From Bactericera cockerelli (Eukaryota > Arthropoda > Insecta > Hemiptera > Triozidae): a stretch of DNA of 64,000 bases. Positions 1-10,482 of the stretch are shown here, piece after piece. Position 1 is the first letter of the stretch. Every line of letters begins with the position of its first letter. Made by a program: the position numbers and the translations under genes. Where the stretch lies: positions 29,435,558-29,499,557 of the forward strand of contig CM044964.1 in the NCBI GenBank assembly GCA_024516035.1, written 5' to 3'. The notes under the pieces were generated by a model that saw nothing but the letters and a program-made list of their open reading frames with translations, was not told the origin of the DNA and made no database searches.

Positions 1-139
1 AAAATTTTGTTAATTTTATAAAAATTGGTTAAGAGTGTTTTGTGTTTCTTACCAAAGAAGCATTATCACACTGCCTGGATTACAGTGGCGCCGCAGGCAA
101 ATTTTTTTTTATTTTTCATTTTCATGACAAATTTGGATC

Positions 140-290
140 TTGAAAAAAATTCCCTGACTTTTGGTGTTTTTTCATAAAATTCCCTGACTTATGGTGTTTT
201 TTCACAAAATTCCCTGACTTTTTCGGTCTCGAAAAATTCCCTGACAATTCCAGGTTTTCCAGGTTTTTCCTGACCAGTAGACACCCTGTC
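140..290. repeat. Interspersed repeat with TTCCCTGACTT motif
   Basis: The motif AAAATTCCCTGACTT recurs four times at about 30-bp spacing and is followed by CCAGGTTTTCCAGG and a run ending ACACCCTGT. Sequences of this form are common interspersed repeats in arthropods and other invertebrates. No coding capacity is evident. Confidence 0.55.
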
Positions 291-432
291 TTAGGTTTAT
301 TGTTAATTTTGTATTTTAATTTTTATCATTATTTGTTTGTACAAACATATTATGTCCTGTTAGAAAAGAATTTAATAATAATAATAAGTTAACTAGAGAA
401 AGGATTTTATGTATAATGAATGGTTTCATTTT

Positions 433-500
433 TCATTCGCAGGAAACTCACAAACCAGCTCTACTCAAATTAACGTCACCCAGCCTGAGTGGGTATTTTT
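433..500 (-). repeat. 5S-derived SINE, tail fragment
   Basis: CATTCGCAGGAAACTCACAA followed by an ACCAGCT and CACCCAGCCTGAGTGGG segment matches the body of the 5S-derived SINE at 20117-20362. The 5S part is absent here. Confidence 0.6.
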
Positions 501-1079
501 CCATAGATAATACAAATAATGTTTGTGTTAAGATTGCCGTAGGCAATAACCCCACCTTTTTGTTAGGATATATTATGTAAGTATATATTTTATTTATTTT
601 TTCCTGTTTATGTCAATTTTGTATTTTAATTTTCACCATTACTTGTTTGTACATAATTATGTTCTCCTAATAAAGCGTTTCATAATAATAATCGCATAGT
701 GCCGTCTCCAATGATAAAGCTTACTATTGACTGATGACAGGACTCAGGACACTATATTGACCGATGCATTACTGTGTCTCTCAATTAATAAATGGTCAAG
801 CTCATTGCACAACATGCATAGATTTCTTCAGTCTCCACACATTCTGGCTCTATGTGCATTGCATCACATCATACAGGGTTAGCCATCGAATATCCCCACC
901 CATTCGAATATCCCCCCTAAAAGTACAAAAGATATTGCACTTCAAGGGGATTGTAATGAAAAAACTGTAGAATGAAAATAAATCAACTTATTATTATTAT
1001 TCACTTATGTTTGATAAGAAAACCGTCGCCGGTAGGACACTCTAATCCATACAGGGTTAAAAAAAAACACAAAAATAGT
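501..1079. other. AT-rich stretch without gene
   Basis: No supported gene. It holds two similar AT-rich stretches with TATGT..CTGTT and (AATAATAAT) runs, at about 285-390 and 585-690, each resembling a retroposon tail. Confidence 0.4.
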
Positions 1080-1257
1080 AGGTAGGTACTTCTCATGAAT
1101 TTCTAATATTAGAAATCGGAAGTATTTGTGATCACTTTTGTAAAAAAAAATAAAAATTATTTTTGCCTCTGATTTCATTTTTTTCTTCATATTTCTGGAC
1201 GTTTCATAACCTCTTAAGAAACATTGGTTTTGCGTTTATATGTCGGTCTGTGCTTAA
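1080..1257 (-). repeat. Interspersed repeat end shared with 11290-11475
   Basis: Contains the hairpin TTTCTAATATTAGAAAT and CTGGACGTTTCATAACCT. The same sequence occurs in the opposite orientation near 11340-11475, so this is one end of a dispersed element of unknown class. Confidence 0.55.
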
Positions 1258-1300
1258 AACTTCGGCGATCCTACGAGACCCGTTGCATTCAACGCAGTGC
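1258..1300 (-). repeat. 5S-derived SINE, head fragment
   Basis: AACTTCGGCGATCCTACGAG then CCCGTTGCATTCAACG is the reverse complement of the 5S-like GTTGAAT..GGATC..CGAAGTT core seen in the full copy at 20117-20362. Confidence 0.5.
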
Positions 1301-1352
1301 ATTTCTTAATAAGTTTGAGTAGAAAGACATTCACAAATGTAGCACAAAGATA

Positions 1353-1437
1353 ATCGTCAGAGGGGAGGCATACTACGGGATGGGCAGGCTACAACACAGA
1401 CCACAAGTGTCTACAGAAGCTCCTGTTTTATGGCTAC
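1353..1437 (+). repeat. SINE family F, 3' fragment
   Basis: CAGAGGGGAGGCATACTACG and GGCTACAACACAGACCACAA match the 3' part of the family F copies at 37885 and 39161. Confidence 0.65.
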
Positions 1438-1654
1438 GAAATTAAAAAAGGCTGTGAAACACTTATTTTATTTAAATAATAAAAATAATCTATGAAAATT
1501 ACTGGACCAGAGGAAAACTGCAATAACCAAGAAATCATTCGATGCAGTTCTGAGAAAATGATAAATTCTCGACTATGAATAGTTCTTAGGGGAAATACAT
1601 TTTCTTATCAATTCTTGGAATTGATAGAATTATTCGGGAGAGAAACAAACGATA

Positions 1655-1862
1655 AAAAAAATACAATGCCAATCGTGGACACAGTACTTCCTCATGATTG
1701 GTTTATTTTGTTTACACTTATCAATTTTGTGATTTTATACTAAATCACTTGTATCTCCAAAACTTATCAACCGATTTTCATCAAATTTGTTTTATATGGT
1801 AGAATACCGTTTTTTCTACATTCTAGATTACACAAAAAATTCTATATGGGCAAAAATTTCTG
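1655..1862 (+). repeat. Interspersed repeat shared with 10828-10965
   Basis: The block TGCCAATCGTGGACACA .. TTTTATATGGTAGAATACCG .. TTTTTTCTACATTCTA is repeated near 10835-10960. It is probably the other end of the element that also supplies 1080-1257. Confidence 0.55.
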
Positions 1863-1865
1863 TAT

Positions 1866-2550
1866 TGAGCAACTCTCCAATTGAAAAACTCTCTAATTGA
1901 GCAACTCTCCAAATGACCTCTTTAAATGAGCTAATCTCCAATTGAGAAACTCTCTAAATGAGCAATTCTCTATAATAGCAACTTATCAAATCAGCAACTC
2001 TCCAAATGAGCAACTTTCTAAAATAGCAACTTATCAAATGAGTAACTCTTTAAATGAGCAACTTTTCAAATGAGCAATTCTCTAAATGAGCAACTCGCCA
2101 AATGAGCAACTCTCTAAAATAGCAACTTATCAAATGAGCAACTCTCCAAATGAGCAACTCTCTAACATAGCAACTTATCAAATGAGCAACTCTCTAAAAT
2201 AGCGACTGATCAAATGAGCAACTCTCTAAAATAGCGACTGATCAAATGAACAACTCTTCAAATGAGCAGCTTTCCAAATGAGCAACTCTCTAAAATAGCA
2301 ACTTATTAAATGAGCAACTCTCCTATTGAGCAACTTATCAAATGAGCAACTCTCCAATTGAGCAACTTATCAAATGAGCAACTCTCTAGATGAGCAACTC
2401 TCTAGATGAGCAACACTCCAAATAAGCAACTCTCCAATTAAAATGAGCAACTCAAAAAGCAACTCTCCAAATGAGCAGCTCTCCAAATAAGCAACTGTCC
2501 AATACAGCAACACTTCAAATAAGCAAATCTTCCATTGAGCAGTTCTCCAA
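1866..2550. repeat. Minisatellite, about 15-bp unit
   Basis: Some 45 degenerate copies of GAGCAACTCTCCAAAT, with variants CTCTAAAAT and TTATCAAAT. Variants alternate, for example AACTCTCTAAAATAGC next to AACTTATCAAATGAGC, which hints at a higher-order unit. The 119-codon minus frame running through part of it is not convincing as a gene. Confidence 0.85.
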
Positions 2551-3135
2551 GTCCTTGAGATCTGACTCAGTTCCCCGAGAATCAAATCCCTTTTGCAAAC
2601 AGCAACCAAGGACTCAGAGATAGCTAAGTTTAACAAGGTTTCTCTATGTCTCTCTGACGTCATCACTAGGCTTAAGGGCTCAGACATATCATAGTGTAAC
2701 AAGGTCTCTTTATATCTCTCAAACGTCACTTTTTATGAGTCATGAAGTCGGTCATATCAATTGAGACAAAGATGAAGATCTCAGTAGGGGACTACATAAA
2801 AAACAAAATAATGTTGAAAACTAACTTTTTTAGTGATACATTAAGATTTGACGTGTTTTCTTTTTTTTTATAGGTAATTCAATTTCATGTTTTAATTGTC
2901 AATATCTGAGCGCACGGCAGTGCGCCAGGCCAAGTTCCAGCAAGCACGGCAGTGTATCTTTACACGAACCGATTCACCCGGTTTTTCACACCCTCATATC
3001 TCCGGTTCAATTGATCATTGAGATATGAAATTTGGAACAGAGATTGTCCTAATATCATTTAAAAGACATTGAAAATTTAAAGACTCTATGCAAAAAACTT
3101 TCAGAGAAATGTAATTTTGATATTTGCGATTTTGA

Positions 3136-3178
3136 TACTGACTGACTGACTGATTGACTGACTGACTGACTGACAGAT
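3136..3178. repeat. (GACT)n microsatellite
   Basis: About ten copies of ACTG, with one ATTG interruption, immediately before the tandem array that starts at 3184. Confidence 0.9.
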
Positions 3179-3183
3179 CATCA

Positions 3184-3800
3184 AAATTATGAGGCACTTC
3201 CCGACTACCTAGAAAGCTGAAATTTTGCATGATGGTAGGTTTTATTGTAAAAGTACAGGGAAAAATCTGAAAACCGGAACTTTCGCATTTATCATGCTGT
3301 TAAACGGTGTCGTTTTAGGGAGGAAATATATAATCGATTATGGATCTAAATTATGAAGCACTTCCCGACTACCTAGAAAGCTGAAATTTTGCATGATGGT
3401 AGGGTTTATTGTAAAAGTACAGGGAAAAATCTAAAAAAGTTCTGAAAACTGTTAAACGGTATCGTTTTAGGGAGGAAGTATACTATATTATATATATAAA
3501 TTATGAGGCACTTCCCTACTACCTATAAAAAGCTGAAATTTTGCATACTGGTAGGGTTTATTGTAAAAGTACTGGGAAAAATCTGAAAACCGGAACTTTC
3601 GCACTTATCATGCTGTTAAACGGTGTTATTTTAGGGAGGAAATACACTCGATTATGTATATAAATTATGAGGTACTTCCCTACTACCTACAAAGCTGAAA
3701 TTTTGCATGGTGCTAGGGTTTACTGTAAAAATACAGGGAAAAATCTGCAAACTGGAACTTTCGCACTTATCTTGCTGTTAAACGGTGTCGTTTTAGGGAT
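3184..3800. repeat. Tandem array, four copies of about 150-164 bp
   Basis: Copies start near 3184, 3348, 3498 and 3662. Each carries AATTATGAGGCACTTCCC, GCTGAAATTTTGCAT, GTAAAAGTACAGGGAAAAAT and GTTAAACGGTGTCGTTTTAG. The third lacks nothing essential but the second is missing the CCGGAACTTTCGCA block. No coding frame runs through it. Confidence 0.9.
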
Positions 3801-3884
3801 CATATTAAAGTGAAGAATCCTAAAAAAATTAATAAAAAATAATGAAACGTGCTGTGAAATGAACCATTTACAAAAAGTAATGAT

Positions 3885-4362
3885 ATCCCACAAAAAACTA
3901 CCGTTAAAAAAAGGGCCAAGTTCCAGGACTCCTATCCAAAAAGGTTTTGCCAATGAATGCAGTGATATCTTGTTTGCGGCCAAGTTATCTTGGTACTAAA
4001 TTATTTATTTTATTAAAACCCGTTTTCTGAGTTCCTCATTTGGTATGTTTTTAACTGCAAACTATCTTCTAACTTGGCCAGTTTTATGTCATCGGTTGTA
4101 TGGAATATTACGAATGTATAATTACAGAATACAGAATAACAATATAACTATTACAAGGAGCGACACTGGCCAAGTTAGAGGATAGTTTGCAGTTAAAAAC
4201 ATACAAAATGAGGAACTCAGAAAACGGGTTTTAATAAAATAAATAATTTAGTACCAAGATAACTTGGCCGCAAACAAGATATCACTGCATTCATTGGCAA
4301 AACCTTTTTGGATAGGAGTTCTGGAACTTGGCCCTTTTTTTAACGGTAGTTTTTTGTGGGAT
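3885..4362. mobile_element. Fold-back element with 197-bp arms
   Basis: The left arm 3885-4081 and right arm 4166-4362 are inverted copies differing by only a few bases, such as TTCCAGGACTCC against TTCCAGAACTCC. The 84-bp centre is unique. Such structures are typical of non-autonomous DNA transposons. It abuts the mariner relic that starts at 4371. Confidence 0.8.
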
Positions 4363-4370
4363 CTATTTTA

Positions 4371-5061
4371 TACAGGGTGGCGCAGTGCGCATGACCACAT
4401 TTGAAATTGTTGCCATACGTTTAATATTTGAGTTAAGATATTAAAATAAAAAGTATTTTGTAGAAAAAATGTGGAAGTTTATTTTACATGAGTCAGTTTT
4501 TCAAGTTTGAAAGATGATGTCCGACAAATGACGTCCTTGTTACACATTCTGCGATACGTCCGCTAAAGTTTTGCATCACGTTCAGCAACATCTCGTCAGG
4601 ATCCGAGCAATTTCACCGTGGATAGAGTCCTTTAGGTCAGCAACGCTACGAGGTTTGTCGACATAATTCCTAGACTTTAGATATCCCCTAAAAAAATCAT
4701 ACGGAGTGAGGTCGGATGAGCGTCGGAGCCACGTCGGGGTCACCATTCCGGGAAATCACACGACCGGGAAAAATTTGACGCACAAGATCCATGGACCCTC
4801 ATGCCGTGTGTACAATGGCACCGTCTTGTTGGAACCATATTATGTATTGTGTCTTTAGCGAACGTCTCGAAGAAAGTGCGTCTCGAACACGACAAGAACG
4901 TCATTTGTCGGACATCAACTTTAAAACTTGAAAAACTGACTCATGTAGAATAAACTTCCACATTTTTTCTACAAAATACTTTTTATTTCAATATCTTAGC
5001 TCAAATATTAAACGCATGGTAACAATTTCAAATGTGGTCATGCGCACTGCGCCACCCTGTA
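4371..5061 (-). mobile_element. Mariner-type element, degenerate transposase
   Basis: Terminal inverted repeats of about 170 bp begin TACAGGGTGGCGCAGTGCGC at 4371 and end at 5061. The minus strand between 4837 and about 4680 encodes WFQQDGAIVHTA then, after a stop and a frameshift, RRSSDLTPYDFF. This is the block around the second and third catalytic residues of Tc1/mariner transposases. The N-terminal part of the transposase has been lost, so the copy is dead. Confidence 0.75.
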
Positions 5062-5162
5062 TTATAATATCATTGTATCTGTCAAATTATTGTAAACTTT
5101 CCTTCCATTATTCATAAATACAATTTATGAATAATGTGTAAAATAATAATAATAATAACAGG

Positions 5163-5408
5163 TGCGGCATTTAGATATCGATACTAGGGGTTTAGATATC
5201 GATACTAGGGATTTAGATATCGATACTAGAGAGTTTAGATATCGATACAAGAGGGTTTAGATATCGATACTAGGTAGTTTATATATCGATACTAGGGGGT
5301 TTAGATATCGATACTAGGGGTTTAAATATCGATACTAGGGGGTTTCGATATCGTTACTAGGGGGTTTAGATATCGATACAATAGAGTATAGATATCGATA
5401 ACAGGGGG
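5163..5408. repeat. 22-bp minisatellite with ATATCGATA core
   Basis: About eleven copies of TTTAGATATCGATACTAGGG. The unit contains the palindrome ATATCGATAT. It is followed at once by unique sequence. Confidence 0.9.
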
Positions 5409-5555
5409 CCTATTCGGGGCGGAGTACACTGATTCATCAGCCCAGGTGTTTTGGTTCCCCCCTGTTATCTAATCTCTCCTTCACTACACCGTGATATGGT
5501 GCCGTATGGTGCAAGGCACTGATCTGTTGTGCTCATCATTTCTATATTTACAAAC

Positions 5556-5735
5556 GGGAATCAGAACAGGTGAATCAGTACAAACAGAAAAGTGAGAAGT
5601 TGTATTAGATGTACATAAATATCAGAACATACCAGGACAGCTGTTTCGAGCTTATTTGCTCTCATCAGCAGGTAAATAGTTCTGAATATCCATGCCATCA
5701 AGTAACTCCTCTATTGCCAAAGACAAAAAAGTAAT
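5556..5735 (-). mobile_element. Retrozyme-like unit with hammerhead ribozyme
   Basis: This matches the + strand copy at 15391-15595 in the opposite orientation, including AAGTGAGAAGTTGTATTAGA and GATGGCATGGATATTCAGAAC on the transcribed strand. It holds one complete hammerhead motif. No protein frame is present, as expected for small non-autonomous retroelements carrying ribozymes. Confidence 0.7.
5623..5684 (-). ncRNA. Type I hammerhead ribozyme, copy 2
   Basis: On the minus strand: stem I 5' side CAGAAC..TTACCTG, core CTGATGA, stem II GAGC-AAATAA-GCTC, GAAA, short stem III CAGCTGTC, then stem I 3' side CTGGTA.GTTCTG. The GTC cleavage triplet places the cut between 5636 and 5635. Every invariant core residue is present. 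One U-U mismatch lies in stem I. Confidence 0.8.
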
Positions 5736-5943
5736 CTTTTTTTTTTGATTAAATGTTATAAAGATCGTCATTTTTTAAAAAGTCAAATTCTATATACATC
5801 TTCAAAGGCTTCTTTGGACTGCCAGTGAGGACAGCATTCAATTCCCCCGAATTTTAGATTTTTTTCTTCTGTTTCCGGTGTTCGATTCCGCCAGAAAAAC
5901 GATTCGATTGGAAAAACTTGATCAGAATTTTCCACTTCCGCTC

Positions 5944-6225
5944 TGGACTACTGTCAATAGTCCAGAGATAATGAGTTCGATCCCTGGTCGGAGCAGACTT
6001 TCCCCAAAGAAAATTCTGTTCCCTGATGCTTACATGTCAGGCTAGGTGAGGTTAATGTGGGTAGCTAGTACGATATGGAGGGTAAAACCCCCGTCCAAAT
6101 GCAGGACGTTAAATCAAATAGAATCGTTGGCGTTAGGAAGAGCATCCAGTCGCAAAAAATGTGTCAAAACCAACCAACCTCAACCATAAGGTTGAACAAC
6201 ATCGACCCTACATGAGCGGGATAAG
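5944..6225 (+). repeat. SINE family A (tRNA-derived)
   Basis: The B-box like GAGTTCGATCCCTGGT follows GACTACTG..AGTCC, then AATTCTGTTCCCT, GTGAGGTTAATGTGGG and GGACGTTAAATCAAATAGAA. It carries the longest family A tail in the window, ending near a GGTTGAACAACATCGACC segment. Confidence 0.75.
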
Positions 6226-6659
6226 AGAGGGTAAAAGAAGATTTAAGGGTTGGGTGGAAGAGAATGCCATAGGCAATAAGTTAGGACATCTGTATATATT
6301 GTATGAAATGTATTTTCGTTTTTTTTCTTGTTTTTATATCGTTATCCATTTCGTAATTTATTAGTTTTCGTTATTTGTTTGTATTTGTCCTTCTATCCTT
6401 TGTATTTGGGTCGGTTGGCTGATGTTTTAGGATTCTCTGGTAATTTAGGATTGATGTTTTAGGAAAAACTAACACCCATCATGTTCCAGATTAACAGTCA
6501 TTTTAGTTGATACAGTTAACTATTAACATGACTGTTAATCTGTCAGACGCAAACAGATAAGATAGGCTCTGTCGTCATCTCGATTGAGTGTGAGCCCCTA
6601 TTCACAAGGATATCGTATTTAAGCTAGTACCTACTTACTTATAATAATAATAATAATAA
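6226..6659. other. No gene seen
   Basis: AT-rich sequence with (AATAAT) runs at its right end. A pair of ACTGTTAATCTG/CAGATTAACAGT blocks near 6480-6545 forms a short inverted repeat. Confidence 0.4.
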
Positions 6660-7202
6660 TAATGATATGTAATAATAATAATAACACTCTTAGTGGAAGG
6701 TAACCACCACCAGGCGAGGTTAATGCTCAAAGCATTTTCTACCACCTAACCCTCAGAGTCTTATTTTGATGTGGTCACAAACTCAAATTAATGAGGAAAA
6801 ATTCATGACACTCTATAGTGAAAAGTCAATAGGAGTCATGTTACTATTGCTCGAACGCAGGGTGCAATAGTTCTAAATAATGGACGCAGCACATAGCAAT
6901 TTCTTTTTTTTTGTTTTGAAAAGACCCCCAGAAATAATGTACTAGAACGCAACACTTCCATTATTTCTCGATGCTTGGGACTAGTTGGGACTCGAACTAC
7001 CGAACAACAGGATACAATAGTCCCGGGACTTGTTGATCGAGCAACAGACAACCAACCCTCTTTTTGAAAATTCTAATTCAAAAAGTTGCCGCACCTTCAA
7101 ATTAATGAGGAATAATTCTAGCACTGGGTGGAATTCGAACCAACGGATCGCCACGCTACCTGGATTACCAGACTAGCGCGTTAACCACTTGACCATCAAT
7201 GC
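6660..7202 (-). repeat. SINE family B, interrupted by a 285-bp insert
   Basis: The tail (AGTGGAAGGTAACCACC, GTTAATGCTCAAAGCATTTT) occupies 6660-6810 and the tRNA-like head (GGATTCGAACC-type B box, TTAACCACTTGACCA) 7096-7202. The insert 6811-7095 contains GGGACTCGAACTACCG and may be another decayed tRNA-like unit. Confidence 0.7.
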
Positions 7203-7203
7203 A

Positions 7204-7433
7204 CAACTGTTTCCCACCTTTCTGTAAACCAGGGAAAAAGATCCCGCACCTTTCTGTAAACCAGGGAAAAAGATCCCGCACCTTTCCGTAAACCAGGGAA
7301 AAAGATCTCGCACCTTTCCGTAAACCAGGGAAAAAGATCCCGCACTTTTCTGTAAACCAGGGAAAAATATCCCGCACCTTTCTGTAAACCAGGGAAAAAG
7401 ATTCCGCACCTTCCTGTAAACCAGTGAAAAAGA
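7204..7433 (-). repeat. Exon-end/5' splice site minisatellite, distal block
   Basis: Seven copies of a 30-34 bp unit. On the minus strand each reads CCCTGGTTTACAGAAAG then GTGCGGGATCTTTTT, the same junction that ends exon E4-D at 8307. A unique 188-bp stretch separates it from the main block. Confidence 0.85.
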
Positions 7434-7621
7434 TAAAAGGTCATGGTGATTTTTTTGCATAAACTACTAAATGGCACAACTTATTTACCAGAAATACTTG
7501 GAGCAATTAACCTGCGAGCTAATAGTGAAAATACCAGAAACAAAGATCTTTTTAGACTTGATCAATCCAGGACTTTTGTAAAATGGGAATTTCCCCTGTC
7601 GATTTAGTAAAATAAAATAAA

Positions 7622-8306
7622 AAAAGATCTCGAACCTTTCCGTAAACCAGGGGGAAAAAAATCGTAAACCAGGGAAAAAGATCTCGCACCTTTCCGTAAA
7701 CCAGGGAAAAATCCCGAACCTTTCCGTAAACCAGGGAAAAAAAATCCCGCACTTTTCTGTAAACCAGGGAAAAAGATCCCGCACCTTTCCGTCAACCAGG
7801 GGAAAAAAATCCCGCACCTTTCCGTCAACCAGGGGAAAAAAATCCCGCACTTTTCTGTAAACCAGGGGAAAAAATCCCGCACCTTTCCGTAAACCAGAGA
7901 AAAAGATCCCGCACCTTTCCGTAAACCAGGGGAAAAAAATCCCGCACTTTTCTGTAAACCAGGGAAAAAGATCCCGCACCTTTCCGTAAACCAGGGAAAA
8001 AGATCCCGCACCTTTCCGTAAACCAGGGGAAAAAAATCCCGCACTTTTCTGTAAACCAGGGAAAAAGATCCCGCACCTTTCCGTAAACCAGGGAAAAAGA
8101 TCCCGCACCTTTCCGTAAACCAGGGGAAAAAAATCCCGCACTTTTCTGTAAACCAGGGAAAAAGATCCCGCACCTTTCCGTCAACCATCAGGGAAAAAGA
8201 TCCCGCACCTTTCCGTAAACCAGGGGAAAAAAATCCCGCACTTTTCTGTAAACCAGGGAAAAAAATCCCGCACCTTTCCGTAAACCAGGGGGAAAAAATC
8301 CCGCAC
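7622..8306 (-). repeat. Exon-end/5' splice site minisatellite, main block
   Basis: About 21 tandem copies of a 30-34 bp unit made of the last 17-18 bases of exon E4-D plus the first bases of its intron. It starts directly at the E4-D donor. Three minus-strand frames stay open for long stretches (repeating VRDFFPLVYGK-like peptides), which reflects unit composition and not a separate gene. If a donor 33 bp downstream were used, 11 residues would be added in frame. Confidence 0.9.
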
Positions 8307-8541
8307 CTTTCTGTAAACCAGGGAACACGCCGAAACGCGCAGCGCCATCGCGAAACAGCGCCCCGAGTGCGTGTAGAAGCGGTTGATGAACACACACAAG
8401 TAGGTCATGCTGACGAGGCCCAAACAGGAGAGGGGGCCGCCGTGATGGGCGAGGTCGACGCCCCAAAAGGAGGGGCGCCGAGAACTCGAGCTGGATGAAA
8501 ACGGGGCAAGGGCGCCCCCAAGGAAATCCGGAATGGTCACA
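8307..8541 (-). CDS. ABCC exon 4, version D
   Basis: One base plus 78 codons. Acceptor: CTCCTGCTTTCAG before 8541. Donor: CAGAAAG|GTGCGG at 8307/8306. It starts VTIPDFLGGALAPFS (TM1 C-terminal half), has a serine-rich outer loop with HHGG, a hydrophobic TM2 around LGLVSMTYLCVFI, and ends AMALRVSACSLVYRK. The last block matches the conserved loop after TM2 in ABCC4-like proteins. Phase and end points equal those of versions A-C, so it would splice to E3 and to the same downstream exon. The donor is weak, and about 28 copies of it follow at 8306-7204. It could be a working alternative exon or a decayed one; the frame is intact. Confidence 0.7.
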
Positions 8542-8724
8542 CTGAAAGCAGGAGGTGTACAATAGTCTGTTTATCCTGCAAGAATGAGACTAAAAAGTCC
8601 GTTTACTCTCACAGTCTAAAAAAGTTCTCTTTTATGGGAGTGAAGTACAAAGTATACAAGAATATATATTCGACATTCGAAAATAAATTATTAAATTGTT
8701 GACGTTTAAACAATGATAATACAA
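8542..8724. other. Intron sequence
   Basis: Sequence just upstream (minus strand) of exon E4-D. It includes the short pyrimidine tract and acceptor. Nothing else recognised. Confidence 0.4.
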
Positions 8725-9540
8725 AATTATCATCAATACAAAAATGAATTGAGGGACACCGAATAGATAAATACATTCAAAGCTTGAAAATTACTTTCGC
8801 TTGTTGCTGTATAAACAGTGATAACAGTATCAATCCAAAAAAGAGCTGAGGGACACTCAACAAGAGGGACACCTAGGACATGGTCGTATTTACAGTAGAA
8901 GAAATAGAGAATCATCTAAAAGCATCCAATGACACCAAACAGTCGCAATACCAAGGATTTGATTGTATCTACAGTAGAAGAACTTAATACAGACAAGATA
9001 TTTTCATCTGGAAGCATTGAATGACATTAAACAAGAAGGACATTGGTAGTATTTTCAGTAGAAGAATCAGTTGTAGAAGAGATAGAAATTCACCTAAAAG
9101 CATCGAATGTCACCAATCAGGGCACTATCAAGGATTTGAGTGTATTTACAGTAGAAGAACTTGATACAGACAAGATATTTCCATCTAAGAGCATTGAATG
9201 ACATCAAAACAGAGTTATACACACGACTTTGATACAGAAGAGACATAAATAGAATCTGGTAGTATTTACAATAGAATTAATTCATGTAGAAAACATGGAA
9301 ATTCACCTAAAAGCATTGAATGTCACCAAACAGTCCCAATACCAAGGATTTGAGTGTATTTACAATAGAAAAAATGGAAATTCATCTGGAAAGACACCAA
9401 TCAAGAGGACTACCTAGGACTTGGTCTTACATATTTACAATAGAAGAACTTGATGTAGACAAGATATGTAATCACCTTAAAAACACTGAACGTCACCAAA
9501 CAGGCGCAATACCAAGGATTTGTTGGATGCAACAAATTTT
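8725..9540. repeat. Degenerate tandem repeat, about 90-180 bp period
   Basis: Repeated blocks: GTATTTACAGTAGAAGAA, ACAGACAAGATATTT, CATCTAAAAGCAT, GAATGTCACCAA and AATACCAAGGATTTGA. At least four rounds can be followed. On the + strand several blocks read like KDLSVFTIEE peptides, but stops and shifts break every frame. Whether it was once a coding repeat is unclear. Confidence 0.65.
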
Positions 9541-10482
9541 GTTACGTACGTCAATTACAAATATTAGCCAGGCAAGCGCCGGTATGGCTGCACGAAGTCC
9601 TGCTAGAATTTTAAAATTTTAAACATCAAAATTTCAAGTCAAAATTTAAAGAAGAAATTGACAACCATACTCGTAAAAGGCATTTGAAGGCAAGTCTACA
9701 AGCTCAAGAAGAATATTGGGTTGAGAGAATGTGATTTTTTGTAAAAGGCAAAATGTTTGCGAAATAATAAATCAAACACCTCGGCCGAGGTGTGAAGAAC
9801 GCCTATACAAACAAAGAGACAGCCCGGCAGAGTGTAAGGTTACGCAAAACATAGTTCCCATGCATTTCATGTACTTTCAGCCAGCGAAAAGTGCAATATG
9901 AATTTCAAAAATCGCGATTTTTATTGCAGAAATGAGCTCTACGCTGAAAAATAAGTTGATTTGACTCTTTGTTTGACTTCCTAGGCCACCGAGAACCCTA
10001 TTTTCGAGACCCCCCAACAATCGTGAAAGACATGAAAAGATTCATAATTTTTTTTTTTTTTTTTCCGTTTTTTTTTTTTCATACGGATCCTTTGAGACCC
10101 GACTTCGTGTCTTTAACATGGCACTGAAGATTGAGTGAGGTGTCTAAAGTGATCAAAATATAATGGAGATGAGCCCGGACCAAAAAAAAATTCTAAATTA
10201 TAAGCGGGCGGCCCATTTGGGCGGCCTCGGGTTTTGGGAGCCCAAATCGGGAATTGAAGGATAATACTAATCTTAAGTGGTATCAAATGAAAGATCTTGA
10301 TGAGCAGATACCAAATTTATTGATTTTATTCCTTCATCCGGTCCACTGGGTGGCACCTGGTGGCCTTTTCATTTTCTTTGGCGGGTAGGTATCTTCGAAT
10401 CCTTAGCTTAGTGGTCAGATCTTGGCCAGTATGTATTTTTTGAGATGACCTCGCTCTCTCACTGCAAAATTTTAATGTTTAA
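9541..10482. other. Unclassified, probably repetitive; no gene
   Basis: No open frame of note. It contains CCTCGGCCGAGG (a palindrome near 9780), a poly-T block near 10050-10080, and GGGCGGCCCATTTGGGCGGC near 10205. The texture suggests old transposon sequence of unknown class. Confidence 0.35.

Noticed and set aside
3136..3800. CRISPR-like array
   Set aside because: Units are 150-164 bp direct tandem copies with no spacer pattern, and the DNA is eukaryotic.
1..7200. Constant ABCC exon after E4
   Set aside because: I looked for the conserved LRLS..A.G.T.G..VNLLSNDV region on the minus strand and did not find it; it must lie outside the window.
7485..8395. 218- and 263-codon minus frames
   Set aside because: They run through the exon-end minisatellite. 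Only 8307-8541 has flanking splice sites and family similarity.
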